A stretch of 64,000 nt of DNA from Campylobacteraceae bacterium (GTDB taxonomy: Bacteria; Campylobacterota; Campylobacteria; Campylobacterales; Campylobacteraceae): NCBI GenBank assembly GCA_031263195.1, contig JAISGD010000018.1:1-64000 (forward strand), read 5' to 3'. A program made the translations under genes and the position numbers. Below are positions 1 through 8,278 of this stretch, one piece after another; the stretch's first letter is position 1, and every line of letters begins with the position of its first letter. Below the pieces are notes generated by a model. That model saw only the letters and a program-made list of their open reading frames with translations. It was not told the DNA's origin and did not search any database.

Positions 1-2
1 AA

Positions 3-380
3 TATGATAGCAATACAGGAAGATGGACAAGCAAGGATCCTATTGACTTTGGAGGAGGAAGTTCAAATCTTTATGGGTATGTGTTGGGTGATCCGGTGAA
101 TTATGTTGACCCGACGGGAGAATGGGCGTGGGTTGCTGGTGTCGTTATAACAGTTATTGGCATATATATTGCTAAACCATTTATAGACAATGCAGTGAAA
201 GCAAAAGATAGTTGTGATAATATAAAAGATCCTATAGTAAGGGCTGAATGTTATCATCAAATTCGCCCTCAGCAACTAAAAGATGTAAATAAAGCTGCTC
301 AATGTACTGCTCCAGCGTTTCCTTTACCCCTTGGAGGCGCAGAGGACGTAATTTGGCAGGGTGTCAATGCAATACCTTAA
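3..380 (+). CDS. Rhs-family polymorphic toxin, 3' end only (5' end outside window), Rhs core C-terminus plus short variable tip
   Basis: Open frame from the window edge reads YDSNTGRWTSKDPIDFGGGSSNLYGYVLGDPVNYVDPTGEWAWVAG..., the Rhs repeat-associated core terminus (..RWTSKDPI...NLYGYV..PVNYVDPTGE), followed by a ~90 aa variable tip. Confidence 0.9.
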   Translation, partial: YDSNTGRWTSKDPIDFGGGSSNLYGYVLGDPVNYVDPTGEWAWVAGVVITVIGIYIAKPFIDNAVKAKDSCDNIKDPIVRAECYHQIRPQQLKDVNKAAQCTAPAFPLPLGGAEDVIWQGVNAIP

Positions 381-897
381 AAAACACTATATAAAGCTTG
401 TTATTTTTATTGTAACGATTATCGTTTTAGTCAATCCAAAATATTCTGGGTATTCGTTGGACGCTTATATATTCAATTTTTACTGGAATATTATACATAA
501 AACCAATATTGAAACTAAGTATTTTGTCATTGATTTGGCAAGATTTAATTGGATTTTAATTAAGGAAAAAGATGACGAACTGTTTTTTGGCGGCGTTACT
601 GTTTTTATCAACAAAGACGACGAAGATAGAGTATTGCCCACACTAATATTTGATAATTTTTACGAGGGTATGCTTGATGCTTGGGAAAAAATGTGTGGAA
701 TATCTTTTACTAAATCAACTAAAATAATAAACGGCTGGGATGCTGAAGTCTATGACTGTATTGATGTAAAAAACCCTGATATACCATCCCAAATGATTGT
801 ATATAAAGATGAAGCTTTTTATATATACACATATATAGATGCTTTCAAACCCCAATACGACAAATTCTTTGAAGGTGTAAAGTTGAGAGAACAATGA
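361..897 (+). CDS. Candidate Rhs immunity protein (N-terminal TM segment), overlaps toxin stop
   Basis: ORF starts inside the Rhs tip ORF (stop at 378-380); paralogous to 2390..2917 (FNFYWNIIHKTNIETKYFVIDLARFNWI / FNFGWNMIYQSKFETKNFIIDLPKFHWI). Confidence 0.7.
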   Translation: MSMQYLKKHYIKLVIFIVTIIVLVNPKYSGYSLDAYIFNFYWNIIHKTNIETKYFVIDLARFNWILIKEKDDELFFGGVTVFINKDDEDRVLPTLIFDNFYEGMLDAWEKMCGISFTKSTKIINGWDAEVYDCIDVKNPDIPSQMIVYKDEAFYIYTYIDAFKPQYDKFFEGVKLREQ

Positions 898-899
898 AT

Positions 900-1067
900 T
901 TTCCCAAATCCCTCATTCATTCCAGAAGGAAGAATAGCCCAAATCCTCACGGAGATAACAGCGCTATGAACAATAGCGCATCAAGTGGTTGCATAATTAT
1001 AAATGGAAGAAATAGGCGAGACAGGATAACCAACAGCGGAGACAATCTCTTAAGAGTTGTCCCATGA
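900..1067 (+). pseudogene. Orphan toxin-tip fragment, C-terminal part of a Tlde1/DUF2778-like L,D-transpeptidase domain
   Basis: In-frame translation FPKSLIHSRRKNSPNPHGDNSAMNNSASSGCIIINGRNRRDRITNSGDNLLRVVP*; HGDN...SASxGCIII...R..I..SGD..L.VV is the signature of that family; no start or N-terminus. Confidence 0.65.
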
Positions 1068-2113
1068 AAACTTTCTTGGTCACACTATTTATCATTTGTC
1101 TGTCTTACGGATATCTGCTAAGTAATAATACGGAAATGAGATATGAATTTATATTGCCGAACGGAGCAAAGACTACCATTGTCGAGAGTGTTTTTGATAA
1201 GAATGAATTTAAAATTGAGAAATGCAGAAATAATGATGATGTATGCTATATCAATAATGAGGAATCATTCGGTATTCTCACAGTGTTTAAAAGCTACGTA
1301 AAAAGTATCACCGTAAATTATCTCGGAGAAGTTTACAGTCTTGACTCAAGCAGTATGTATAACGCTTGGGGTGAAAATACACTGAAATACGCGAGAAAAA
1401 TACAATGCGAATATGGAGACGGGTATTGTTTGGACAGTTATTTTTACGGACTGTGTCAGGATAAATACAATTGCGTATTTAGAGGATATTTTTCCGATGC
1501 GGCAGCAGCATTCAGTGCGGAATGGGCGATAATAAACGGCAAAAGCGTCAGAACGGTTATAGGACACGCTATGGAAACGGATTTTCTTAGAAGCATTAAT
1601 AGGACCATTGTAAATGCATATCAAAACGAACTGACAGAAGCAAACAGACAAAAAGCTGATAATACGGCAACATTCAATCTGAACGATAATCTGAGCGTTA
1701 CCGTAACAAAAGATGTTTTTGATAAAAATAAATTTATCATAGAAAAATGCAATCATATTGATGTTATCTGCTTAATCAACGGACGCGTTCCGTTTGGAGT
1801 TTCTCTTGTGTCTTATGAAATACCAAAAACATATATAAAAAATATAACTGTTAACTATAAAGGAATTGATTATAGCCTCGATGTTGCCGATATGTATGAT
1901 ATGGATATAAGTAAATTCGGCGGAACTTGTCCGAATGAATATGGTGGTATTTGTGCTTTTAGAGGAGTATTTTATAATGATAATGACAGCTTTGCGGCAC
2001 AATGGTGGTTGAATATCAATGATAAGTCCAACAGAAGAACTGTATTGACTTTTAGCAAAGATATTGTCAAATGGTTCTTGAAATATATCGATGCAGATAT
2101 ATTTTATGATTGA
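1064..2113 (+). CDS. Secreted candidate immunity protein with two tandem homologous domains
   Basis: Signal-peptide-like N-terminus (MKTFLVTLFIICLSYGYLLS); ATG overlaps the stop of the upstream toxin fragment (ATGA); internal repeat VFDKNEFKIEKC...VKSITVNYLGEVYSLD / VFDKNKFIIEKC...IKNITVNYKGIDYSLD. Confidence 0.65.
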   Translation: MKTFLVTLFIICLSYGYLLSNNTEMRYEFILPNGAKTTIVESVFDKNEFKIEKCRNNDDVCYINNEESFGILTVFKSYVKSITVNYLGEVYSLDSSSMYNAWGENTLKYARKIQCEYGDGYCLDSYFYGLCQDKYNCVFRGYFSDAAAAFSAEWAIINGKSVRTVIGHAMETDFLRSINRTIVNAYQNELTEANRQKADNTATFNLNDNLSVTVTKDVFDKNKFIIEKCNHIDVICLINGRVPFGVSLVSYEIPKTYIKNITVNYKGIDYSLDVADMYDMDISKFGGTCPNEYGGICAFRGVFYNDNDSFAAQWWLNINDKSNRRTVLTFSKDIVKWFLKYIDADIFYD

Positions 2114-2406
2114 TAATGCAAATAGCAAAATTAATAAATCAAAACATGAAAGAGCTTGATTGCGACTCATTCGGGAATATATTGGAAGAGAAGTATTATG
2201 ATATAGGTGGGAATGTGACACAAAACAATCCAAATCTTGATATACCTTTTGGTTTTGCCGGAGGACTGTACGATAAGGATACAAAACTAATCAAAAATCG
2301 TATAGATAATATTGAAAATGTAAGAAAAATAGCAAAAGATATGTGCCCTCTTCCTCTAGTCGTTAGCAATCCACTAACGGAAACAATTTATGACCTTGCT
2401 AAATAA
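2110..2406 (+). pseudogene. Truncated Rhs core fragment fused to a short toxin tip (orphan tip)
   Basis: DSFGNILEEKYYDIGGNVTQNNPNLDIPFGFAGGLYDKDTKLI is Rhs core, but the RFGYRDYD...DPTGE block is missing before the variable tip. Confidence 0.7.
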
Positions 2407-2917
2407 AATAGCTTATATTATCATTGGTGCTGTAGGATTATATTGTTTAATAAGTCTGATATTTAATAAATACATGTTCAATTTTGGATGGAATATGATA
2501 TATCAATCCAAATTTGAAACGAAAAACTTTATCATTGACTTACCAAAGTTTCATTGGATTGGTCAAATGTCGGAAAAGACTAACAATCCTTTTTTTGTCG
2601 GAATTCCCATAACAGCTGACGGCTTCAAAAGAGAGATTTTTTCTGAAATACATTTGTATAATGTTGATGACACATGGCTAACAACTTTAGAAATATTTTG
2701 TGATGAATTTCTTGAAAAAACAACCCAAAAAATAAATAATTGGGAAGCTGAAGTATACAGTTGCATAACAAAATCAAGAAACGACCTTTTGGACAAACAT
2801 ATTATGTATAAAGGCGAAGTTTTTTATATCTATTATTATTTGCATGATGTCAATACTTTTAATATATTTCAATCCCAATACGACAAATTCTTTGAAGGCG
2901 TGAGGTTAAAAGATTGA
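2390..2917 (+). CDS. Candidate Rhs immunity protein, paralogue of 361..897
   Basis: Shared motifs (INNWEAEVYSCI / INGWDAEVYDCI; QYDKFFEGVRL / QYDKFFEGVKL); overlaps stop of the preceding Rhs tip by 17 nt. Confidence 0.7.
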   Translation: MTLLNKIAYIIIGAVGLYCLISLIFNKYMFNFGWNMIYQSKFETKNFIIDLPKFHWIGQMSEKTNNPFFVGIPITADGFKREIFSEIHLYNVDDTWLTTLEIFCDEFLEKTTQKINNWEAEVYSCITKSRNDLLDKHIMYKGEVFYIYYYLHDVNTFNIFQSQYDKFFEGVRLKD

Positions 2918-3023
2918 GCAGCGATTTTGGAAATATAATCAACAACACAAATCCAACTCTTGATATACCTTTCGCTTTCGCGGGAGCTGGTATGCTTTAA
3001 ATAATCCGGTGAACTTTTGTTAA
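2917..3023 (+). pseudogene. Rhs core remnant with internal deletion and frameshift
   Basis: SSDFGNIINNTNPTLDIPFAFAGA then, in another frame, YALNNPVNFC*; both are Rhs core segments normally separated by about 40 aa. Confidence 0.7.
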
Positions 3024-3052
3024 CGTAAACAAACGCTCAATTTCATTATATT

Positions 3053-3436
3053 TTACTCTCCGAAAATTATCACATCATAAGTTTTTCTACGCTTCACAAG
3101 ATTTTTATTTGAAGCTACGACACTGCCTTTTTGTGTAAAGCCGGAGAGTTCAACTCTTAACTTATCTATCGTATTCTCAAGCTCATCCATCTTCTCTCTT
3201 AGCTGCAAGACTACATCGACTCCGGCCAAATTAACTCCAAGCTCCCGTGTCAGACGCAAAATAAGCCTTATCCTGTCTATATCCATCTGCGAATAAAGTC
3301 TCATCTTTCCATCTGTACGAGACGGTACTATAAGTCCTTCTCTCTCGTATTGCCTTAGCGTCTGAGGATGAATCTCCAAAACCTTTGCTACAACGCTTAT
3401 AAGATAAACCGGCTCTTTATAGTCATGCATCAGCAT
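3053..3436 (-). CDS. hspR: MerR-family heat shock repressor HspR
   Basis: [49 protein letters not shown]; next to DnaJ-class cbpA. Confidence 0.9.
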   Translation of the reverse strand: MLMHDYKEPVYLISVVAKVLEIHPQTLRQYEREGLIVPSRTDGKMRLYSQMDIDRIRLILRLTRELGVNLAGVDVVLQLREKMDELENTIDKLRVELSGFTQKGSVVASNKNLVKRRKTYDVIIFGE

Positions 3437-4295
3437 CTCCTGTTAACTCATTTTTTAACAACTCTTTCAATTTTGGACTTAAAGTATCAACTTTTGGCAA
3501 TACCACGTTCGCCAACACATACATATCGCCTTTTTCACCCGTTTTGCGATTTATAGCGCCATACCCTTTGAGGCGAAATTTTTGCCCTTGTTTTGTATCT
3601 TTAGCTATCTTTATCGTAACCTCTTTTTCAAAAGTAGGTATTTTGACTTTGCCACCGAAAAGTGCGGTTTTCAAAGGCACATCAAAACTTTTCTCAAGAT
3701 TTATACCATCACGTTTATAGATGAGGCTCGGAGCGATATCAACAGATAAAAACATATCGCCTGTCATACTTTGATATTGGCGCCCTTTGCCTTTAATACG
3801 CATCTTTTCGCCCTGATTAATACCAGCCGGAATCTTTATATCAAATGTTTCTCCGCCATATGAGAGTTTATGTTTACCGCCTAAAATAGCCGTTTCAAAC
3901 GGTATCGTTATTTTAGCATTGATATCAAGATCCGGCGTTTGCTGCACCCCGCCAAAATTGCCAAATCCGCCAAACCCTCCGCCGAAACCTCCAAATCCTC
4001 CGCCAAAGATACTCCTCAAAATATCATTGAGATCTGCTCCTCCCTGTGAACTTGCAAAATCATGGAAATTTTGACCGCCGAACATACTGTCACCGTGCAT
4101 ATCGTACTGTTGTCGTTTCTTTTCATCGCTCAATATCTCATAAGCTGCATTTATCTCTTTAAATTTATCTTCCGCACCCGCTTCTTTATTGATATCGGGG
4201 TGATATTTTCTAGCAAGTCTTCTATAGGCCTTTTTTATCTCATCGGCAGACGCACTTTGATTAACTCCCAAAGTTTCATATAGACTTCTGCTCAC
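3423..4295 (-). CDS. cbpA: DnaJ-class co-chaperone CbpA
   Basis: J domain [36 protein letters not shown] region, C-terminal DnaJ domain; GTG start with GAGGAG SD preferred over the longer ORF. Confidence 0.9.
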   Translation of the reverse strand: MSRSLYETLGVNQSASADEIKKAYRRLARKYHPDINKEAGAEDKFKEINAAYEILSDEKKRQQYDMHGDSMFGGQNFHDFASSQGGADLNDILRSIFGGGFGGFGGGFGGFGNFGGVQQTPDLDINAKITIPFETAILGGKHKLSYGGETFDIKIPAGINQGEKMRIKGKGRQYQSMTGDMFLSVDIAPSLIYKRDGINLEKSFDVPLKTALFGGKVKIPTFEKEVTIKIAKDTKQGQKFRLKGYGAINRKTGEKGDMYVLANVVLPKVDTLSPKLKELLKNELTGDADA

Positions 4296-4462
4296 TCTTT
4301 TTCTCCTCAGTTGCATACTAAAATGTATAAAATATTTATAGTGATTGTAGCATAAATCTTTAGTCGATGTCAATCAACTTTGAGCTTCGTATACATATTT
4401 ACCGTGTATTAACTCCTGATACTTTATAATTATAATTTTACTTTAACTTTAAGGAGAATATT

Positions 4463-5866
4463 ATGAAAAAAATCCTGTTATCTTTATCGCTAAGCACCAT
4501 ATGGCTATGCGCCGCGGCTATAGATATAGCTCAAGCGCCGAATATCACGCAAAGAGCTGCCGTTACGAACGAAAGCGTTATCTTATCCTATCACAACTCG
4601 GTCAAAGAGGCTAAAAAAAGCGTTGTCAATATCGCTACAACCTCTACGGTTACAGTTAACAATCAGCTTGATTTGATGTTTAACGACCCATTTTTCAAAC
4701 AGTTTTTCGGCGAAAAACCATTTTCCAAACCGCAACAGCGAAAATCAACCTCTTTAGGTTCCGGAGTTATTATCTCAAATGACGGTTATATCGTTACAAA
4801 TAACCATGTAGTAAGCGGCGGCGGCGAAATAATAGTAACGCTTTTTAACAGCAACAAAGAGTATAAAGCTAAAATTATAGGATTGGACTCAAGAACCGAT
4901 TTGGCAGTCATCAAGATAGACGAGCAAAACCTTCAAACAATACCTTTTGCTAACTCCGACAATCTTCAGGAAGGCGATATTGTATTTGCGCTTGGAAATC
5001 CTTTCGGCATAGGAAGCACTATCACACAAGGTATTATATCCGCTCTAAATAAAGATATTCCCGATTTAAATCGATATGAAAATTTCATTCAGACAGATGC
5101 TTCCATTAATCCCGGCAATTCCGGCGGAGCATTGATAGACAGTCGCGGCGCGCTTATCGGCATAAACAGCGCTATACTCTCCCGCAGCGGAGATAACAAC
5201 GGCATAGGTTTTGCAATTCCATCAAATACAGTTAAAAAAATAGCAACATCTCTTGTAGAAAACGGTAAAATAGAGAGGGGTTATTTGGGCGTTATTATAA
5301 ACGATTTGACAAGTGATTTGAGAGAGATTTATACGAATAAAGAGGGTGCTTTGATCATGAGTGTAGAGGAAAACTCGGCTGCCGATCAAGCAAAGCTTAA
5401 AAGGGGTGATTTAATCATAAAAATAAATGATGTGAAGATTAAAAATGTCAATGAACTTACAAACCTCATCGGCAAGTTGAATCCCGAAGAAAAAATATCT
5501 TTGACATATGAACGCAGCAATAAAGTTCAGACCATAAGCGTCAAACTTCATAAAATGGAAGGCGATGTCACAGTAAGCAGCGCAACGGATAAAGATATCA
5601 TAGACGGACTTACACTTGAAAATATCACAGATACTTCAAAATACAGACTCCCTAAAAACGTCAAAGGAGTACTTGTAACAAACGTTAAAGAAGAGTCCAA
5701 AGCCGAGAAAGCCGGTTTTAGAGCAGGCGATATTATAATACAAGTAGGCGAAAATGCAATTACTTCAATAGACGAATTAAAAGCTGCTTTCAGTAAAAAC
5801 AAAAATGCTAAAAAAGCAGTATATTTACAACGCGGAAACGGTATAGCCGTTATAGTAGTACAATAA
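4463..5866 (+). CDS. htrA: Periplasmic serine protease HtrA/DegP family, two PDZ domains
   Basis: Trypsin-like triad region with NPGNSGGALID, signal peptide, PDZ domains. Confidence 0.95.
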   Translation: MKKILLSLSLSTIWLCAAAIDIAQAPNITQRAAVTNESVILSYHNSVKEAKKSVVNIATTSTVTVNNQLDLMFNDPFFKQFFGEKPFSKPQQRKSTSLGSGVIISNDGYIVTNNHVVSGGGEIIVTLFNSNKEYKAKIIGLDSRTDLAVIKIDEQNLQTIPFANSDNLQEGDIVFALGNPFGIGSTITQGIISALNKDIPDLNRYENFIQTDASINPGNSGGALIDSRGALIGINSAILSRSGDNNGIGFAIPSNTVKKIATSLVENGKIERGYLGVIINDLTSDLREIYTNKEGALIMSVEENSAADQAKLKRGDLIIKINDVKIKNVNELTNLIGKLNPEEKISLTYERSNKVQTISVKLHKMEGDVTVSSATDKDIIDGLTLENITDTSKYRLPKNVKGVLVTNVKEESKAEKAGFRAGDIIIQVGENAITSIDELKAAFSKNKNAKKAVYLQRGNGIAVIVVQ

Positions 5867-5885
5867 GGAGAGACAATCTCTCCTT
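5865..5885 (+). terminator. 9-bp perfect hairpin after htrA
   Basis: AAGGAGAGA-CAA-TCTCTCCTT followed by AT-rich sequence. Confidence 0.5.
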
Positions 5886-5916
5886 ATAATTTAAGAAAAT
5901 AATTTTTGGATTTGGC

Positions 5917-6594
5917 ATGATAAATATATTAATGATAGAAGACGATACTGAATTAGCCGAGATACTAACAGAGTATCTTGAACAGTTTGATATGAATGTG
6001 ACTATAGCAGAAGACCCATATATAGGACTTTCTACGCTTGAGATAGGAAAGTTTGATTTAGTCATTTTGGATTTGACGCTGCCCGGTCTTGACGGACTTG
6101 AAATATGCAAAGAGATACGCAAACGCCACAATATCCCCATCATCATCTCATCTGCAAGACACGATATAACGGATAAAGTCGCGGCATTAGAAAATGGCGC
6201 CGATGATTATCTGCCAAAACCGTACAACCCGATGGAACTCCAAGCTCGCATCAAAAGTCGCTTAAGAATACACGAACTTCAAAAAGAATCCAGAGAGAGT
6301 CAGTCTAACGGCGATTTAGAGCTGGATACACAAAGAAGAGTGATAAAATTTAAAGGCGGTGAACTTATTTTAACGGCAGCAGAATACGAAATATTAGCTT
6401 ACCTTATCAAAAAAGAGGGCGGCGTCGTATCTCGTGAGGAATTGATATATAATTGCGAGGCGATAAATGAGGAGAGTGTAAATAAAAGTATAGATGTCAT
6501 AGTCAGCAGAATCCGTCACAAACTTGGTGAAAATCCTAAAACTCCCCGCTATATTTACGCGGTACGCGGTATTGGATACAAGTATCTTAAATGA
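5917..6594 (+). CDS. OmpR/ArsR-like response regulator
   Basis: Receiver (MIEDD, LDLTLPG, SSAR, KPY) and winged-helix DNA-binding domain. Confidence 0.92.
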   Translation: MINILMIEDDTELAEILTEYLEQFDMNVTIAEDPYIGLSTLEIGKFDLVILDLTLPGLDGLEICKEIRKRHNIPIIISSARHDITDKVAALENGADDYLPKPYNPMELQARIKSRLRIHELQKESRESQSNGDLELDTQRRVIKFKGGELILTAAEYEILAYLIKKEGGVVSREELIYNCEAINEESVNKSIDVIVSRIRHKLGENPKTPRYIYAVRGIGYKYLK

Positions 6595-7835
6595 TTAGGC
6601 TCAAATCCTCCATTATCTATACAATAACTCTCATATTTTGTATTTCGCTTATAAGCGCCAGCTTGGCATTTTTATATCTAATCAAGCATGATAAAGAAAA
6701 ATACGCGGAAGAGCTTAATCTAAAATACTTCGTTATCGCGGAAGCAACACTGTTTCGTTTAAATAACTTTATCACTACCGATGAGATGCAAAATCAGATA
6801 AAAGACTATAAAATGCAGGAGATAACCGACGAGCAATCAAAACGGCACATACTCTCTAATGGTACGGTGCTTGACGCGCTTATAAACAAATACGGACAGA
6901 GCGCGGCTATTATTTGGTATGATAAAAATAATTACCTCAATATCGTCCACGAGAGCACAAATCTGTTACTCAAAGATAGTGAATTTCAAACGTATAGATA
7001 TAGCATTATGGAGGGCATTTTCGCGCTTGTTTTGCTGATAATTATCTTTACATATATTTTGATCATCAGAAAAATACGTCCTTTGAAAAAACTTAAACAA
7101 CAAATAGATAAATTTGCCATGGGCGATTTTGACACACCAAAACCTTATAGCGGCACAGACGAAATATCCGAAGTCGCCAATGCCTTTTATGCATCGGCAA
7201 ACCATATAAAAAAGCTCAACCACTCTCGCCAACTTTTTCTGCGCAATATAATGCATGAACTCAAAACGCCTATCACAAAGGGGCGCATATTGGCTGAAAT
7301 GATACATGATGATAAGAAAAAACAGAGACTTATCACAGTATTTGAGCGACTTGAGACAATGATAAATGAGTTTGCATCTATAGAAAGAATAACTTCAGGC
7401 ATAGATCTTACGCATATCGGCACTTACAGACTTATAGATATATTTGACGAAGCGATTGACTTGGCGATGGCTGATAAAAACAGTATAAAATTTCATATAA
7501 GTAAAGATTTGAACTTAAGCGTTGACTTTAAACTATTCTCTTTGGCTATTAAAAATATGATAGATAATGCGATCAAATATTCGCCTGATAAAAATGTAAC
7601 GATAAGCGTTGATGAAAACAGTATCAAATTTATCAGTTTGGGGAAACCTCTCGACAAAGCATTTGAATACTATCTTACTCCATTTACACAAGGCAGCAAT
7701 AAAGCTAAAGGCTTAGGGCTTGGACTATATATAGTTGACAATATCATAAAAGCTCATAAAATTAATTTTACATACCGCCATAAAAATGATAAAAATATTT
7801 TTGGTTTTGAAAATTTGAAAATGCTCTATAGCTGA
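6591..7835 (+). CDS. ArsS-like sensor histidine kinase
   Basis: TM, HAMP, LFLRNIMHELKTPITKGR H-box, GLGLGLYIV G-box. Confidence 0.92.
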   Translation: MIRLKSSIIYTITLIFCISLISASLAFLYLIKHDKEKYAEELNLKYFVIAEATLFRLNNFITTDEMQNQIKDYKMQEITDEQSKRHILSNGTVLDALINKYGQSAAIIWYDKNNYLNIVHESTNLLLKDSEFQTYRYSIMEGIFALVLLIIIFTYILIIRKIRPLKKLKQQIDKFAMGDFDTPKPYSGTDEISEVANAFYASANHIKKLNHSRQLFLRNIMHELKTPITKGRILAEMIHDDKKKQRLITVFERLETMINEFASIERITSGIDLTHIGTYRLIDIFDEAIDLAMADKNSIKFHISKDLNLSVDFKLFSLAIKNMIDNAIKYSPDKNVTISVDENSIKFISLGKPLDKAFEYYLTPFTQGSNKAKGLGLGLYIVDNIIKAHKINFTYRHKNDKNIFGFENLKMLYS

Positions 7836-8278
7836 ATTATTTTTGCTCAAATGTGCAAGTTCTCCAAAGTAATACTATCAGAAAATACACTATCTTACCA
7901 CCGGATTAAATGTAGAAAAAAGTACTAGCGTTCTAATGGCATGCACCATATTTTGCAGTATTTCTCTATAAACTATATTCTTTCGAATCATTCATGGATA
8001 TATTAGTCATATTCGATATAAAAATATTTCTAATTGTTACTTTACCATCTAAAAATTTGCTGCATGTGCGATTTACATTATTCCTTTTACTATTGGGTAT
8101 TAAATCTAAAGCTTTTTGGATTTTTATATATTTCAGGAAGATGACCTGCACATTCAACTTTTGATAAAACGTAAACTCTTTTCCGAAGTGCAAGTGCGAT
8201 TTATTTTTAATCTTAAGCTTTCTATTGTCCTTTTAGTGCACAAGTTTTATTATTAGGTATTTTACTAAATATATCGCC

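Noticed and set aside
1346-1756. Antisense ORFs such as 1346..1756 and 1772..2284 (minus)
   Set aside because: Shadow ORFs of the plus-strand immunity gene with its internal repeat; composition is Ile/Phe/Cys-rich reverse-complement noise
4296-4460. HAIR operator (CTTGAG-N7-CTCAAG-like) for HspR upstream of cbpA
   Set aside because: I looked for it in the cbpA-htrA intergenic region and did not see a convincing copy
7966-8193. 75-aa minus-strand ORF as a real gene
   Set aside because: No family recognised and no supporting operon context; mentioned only as a gap observation
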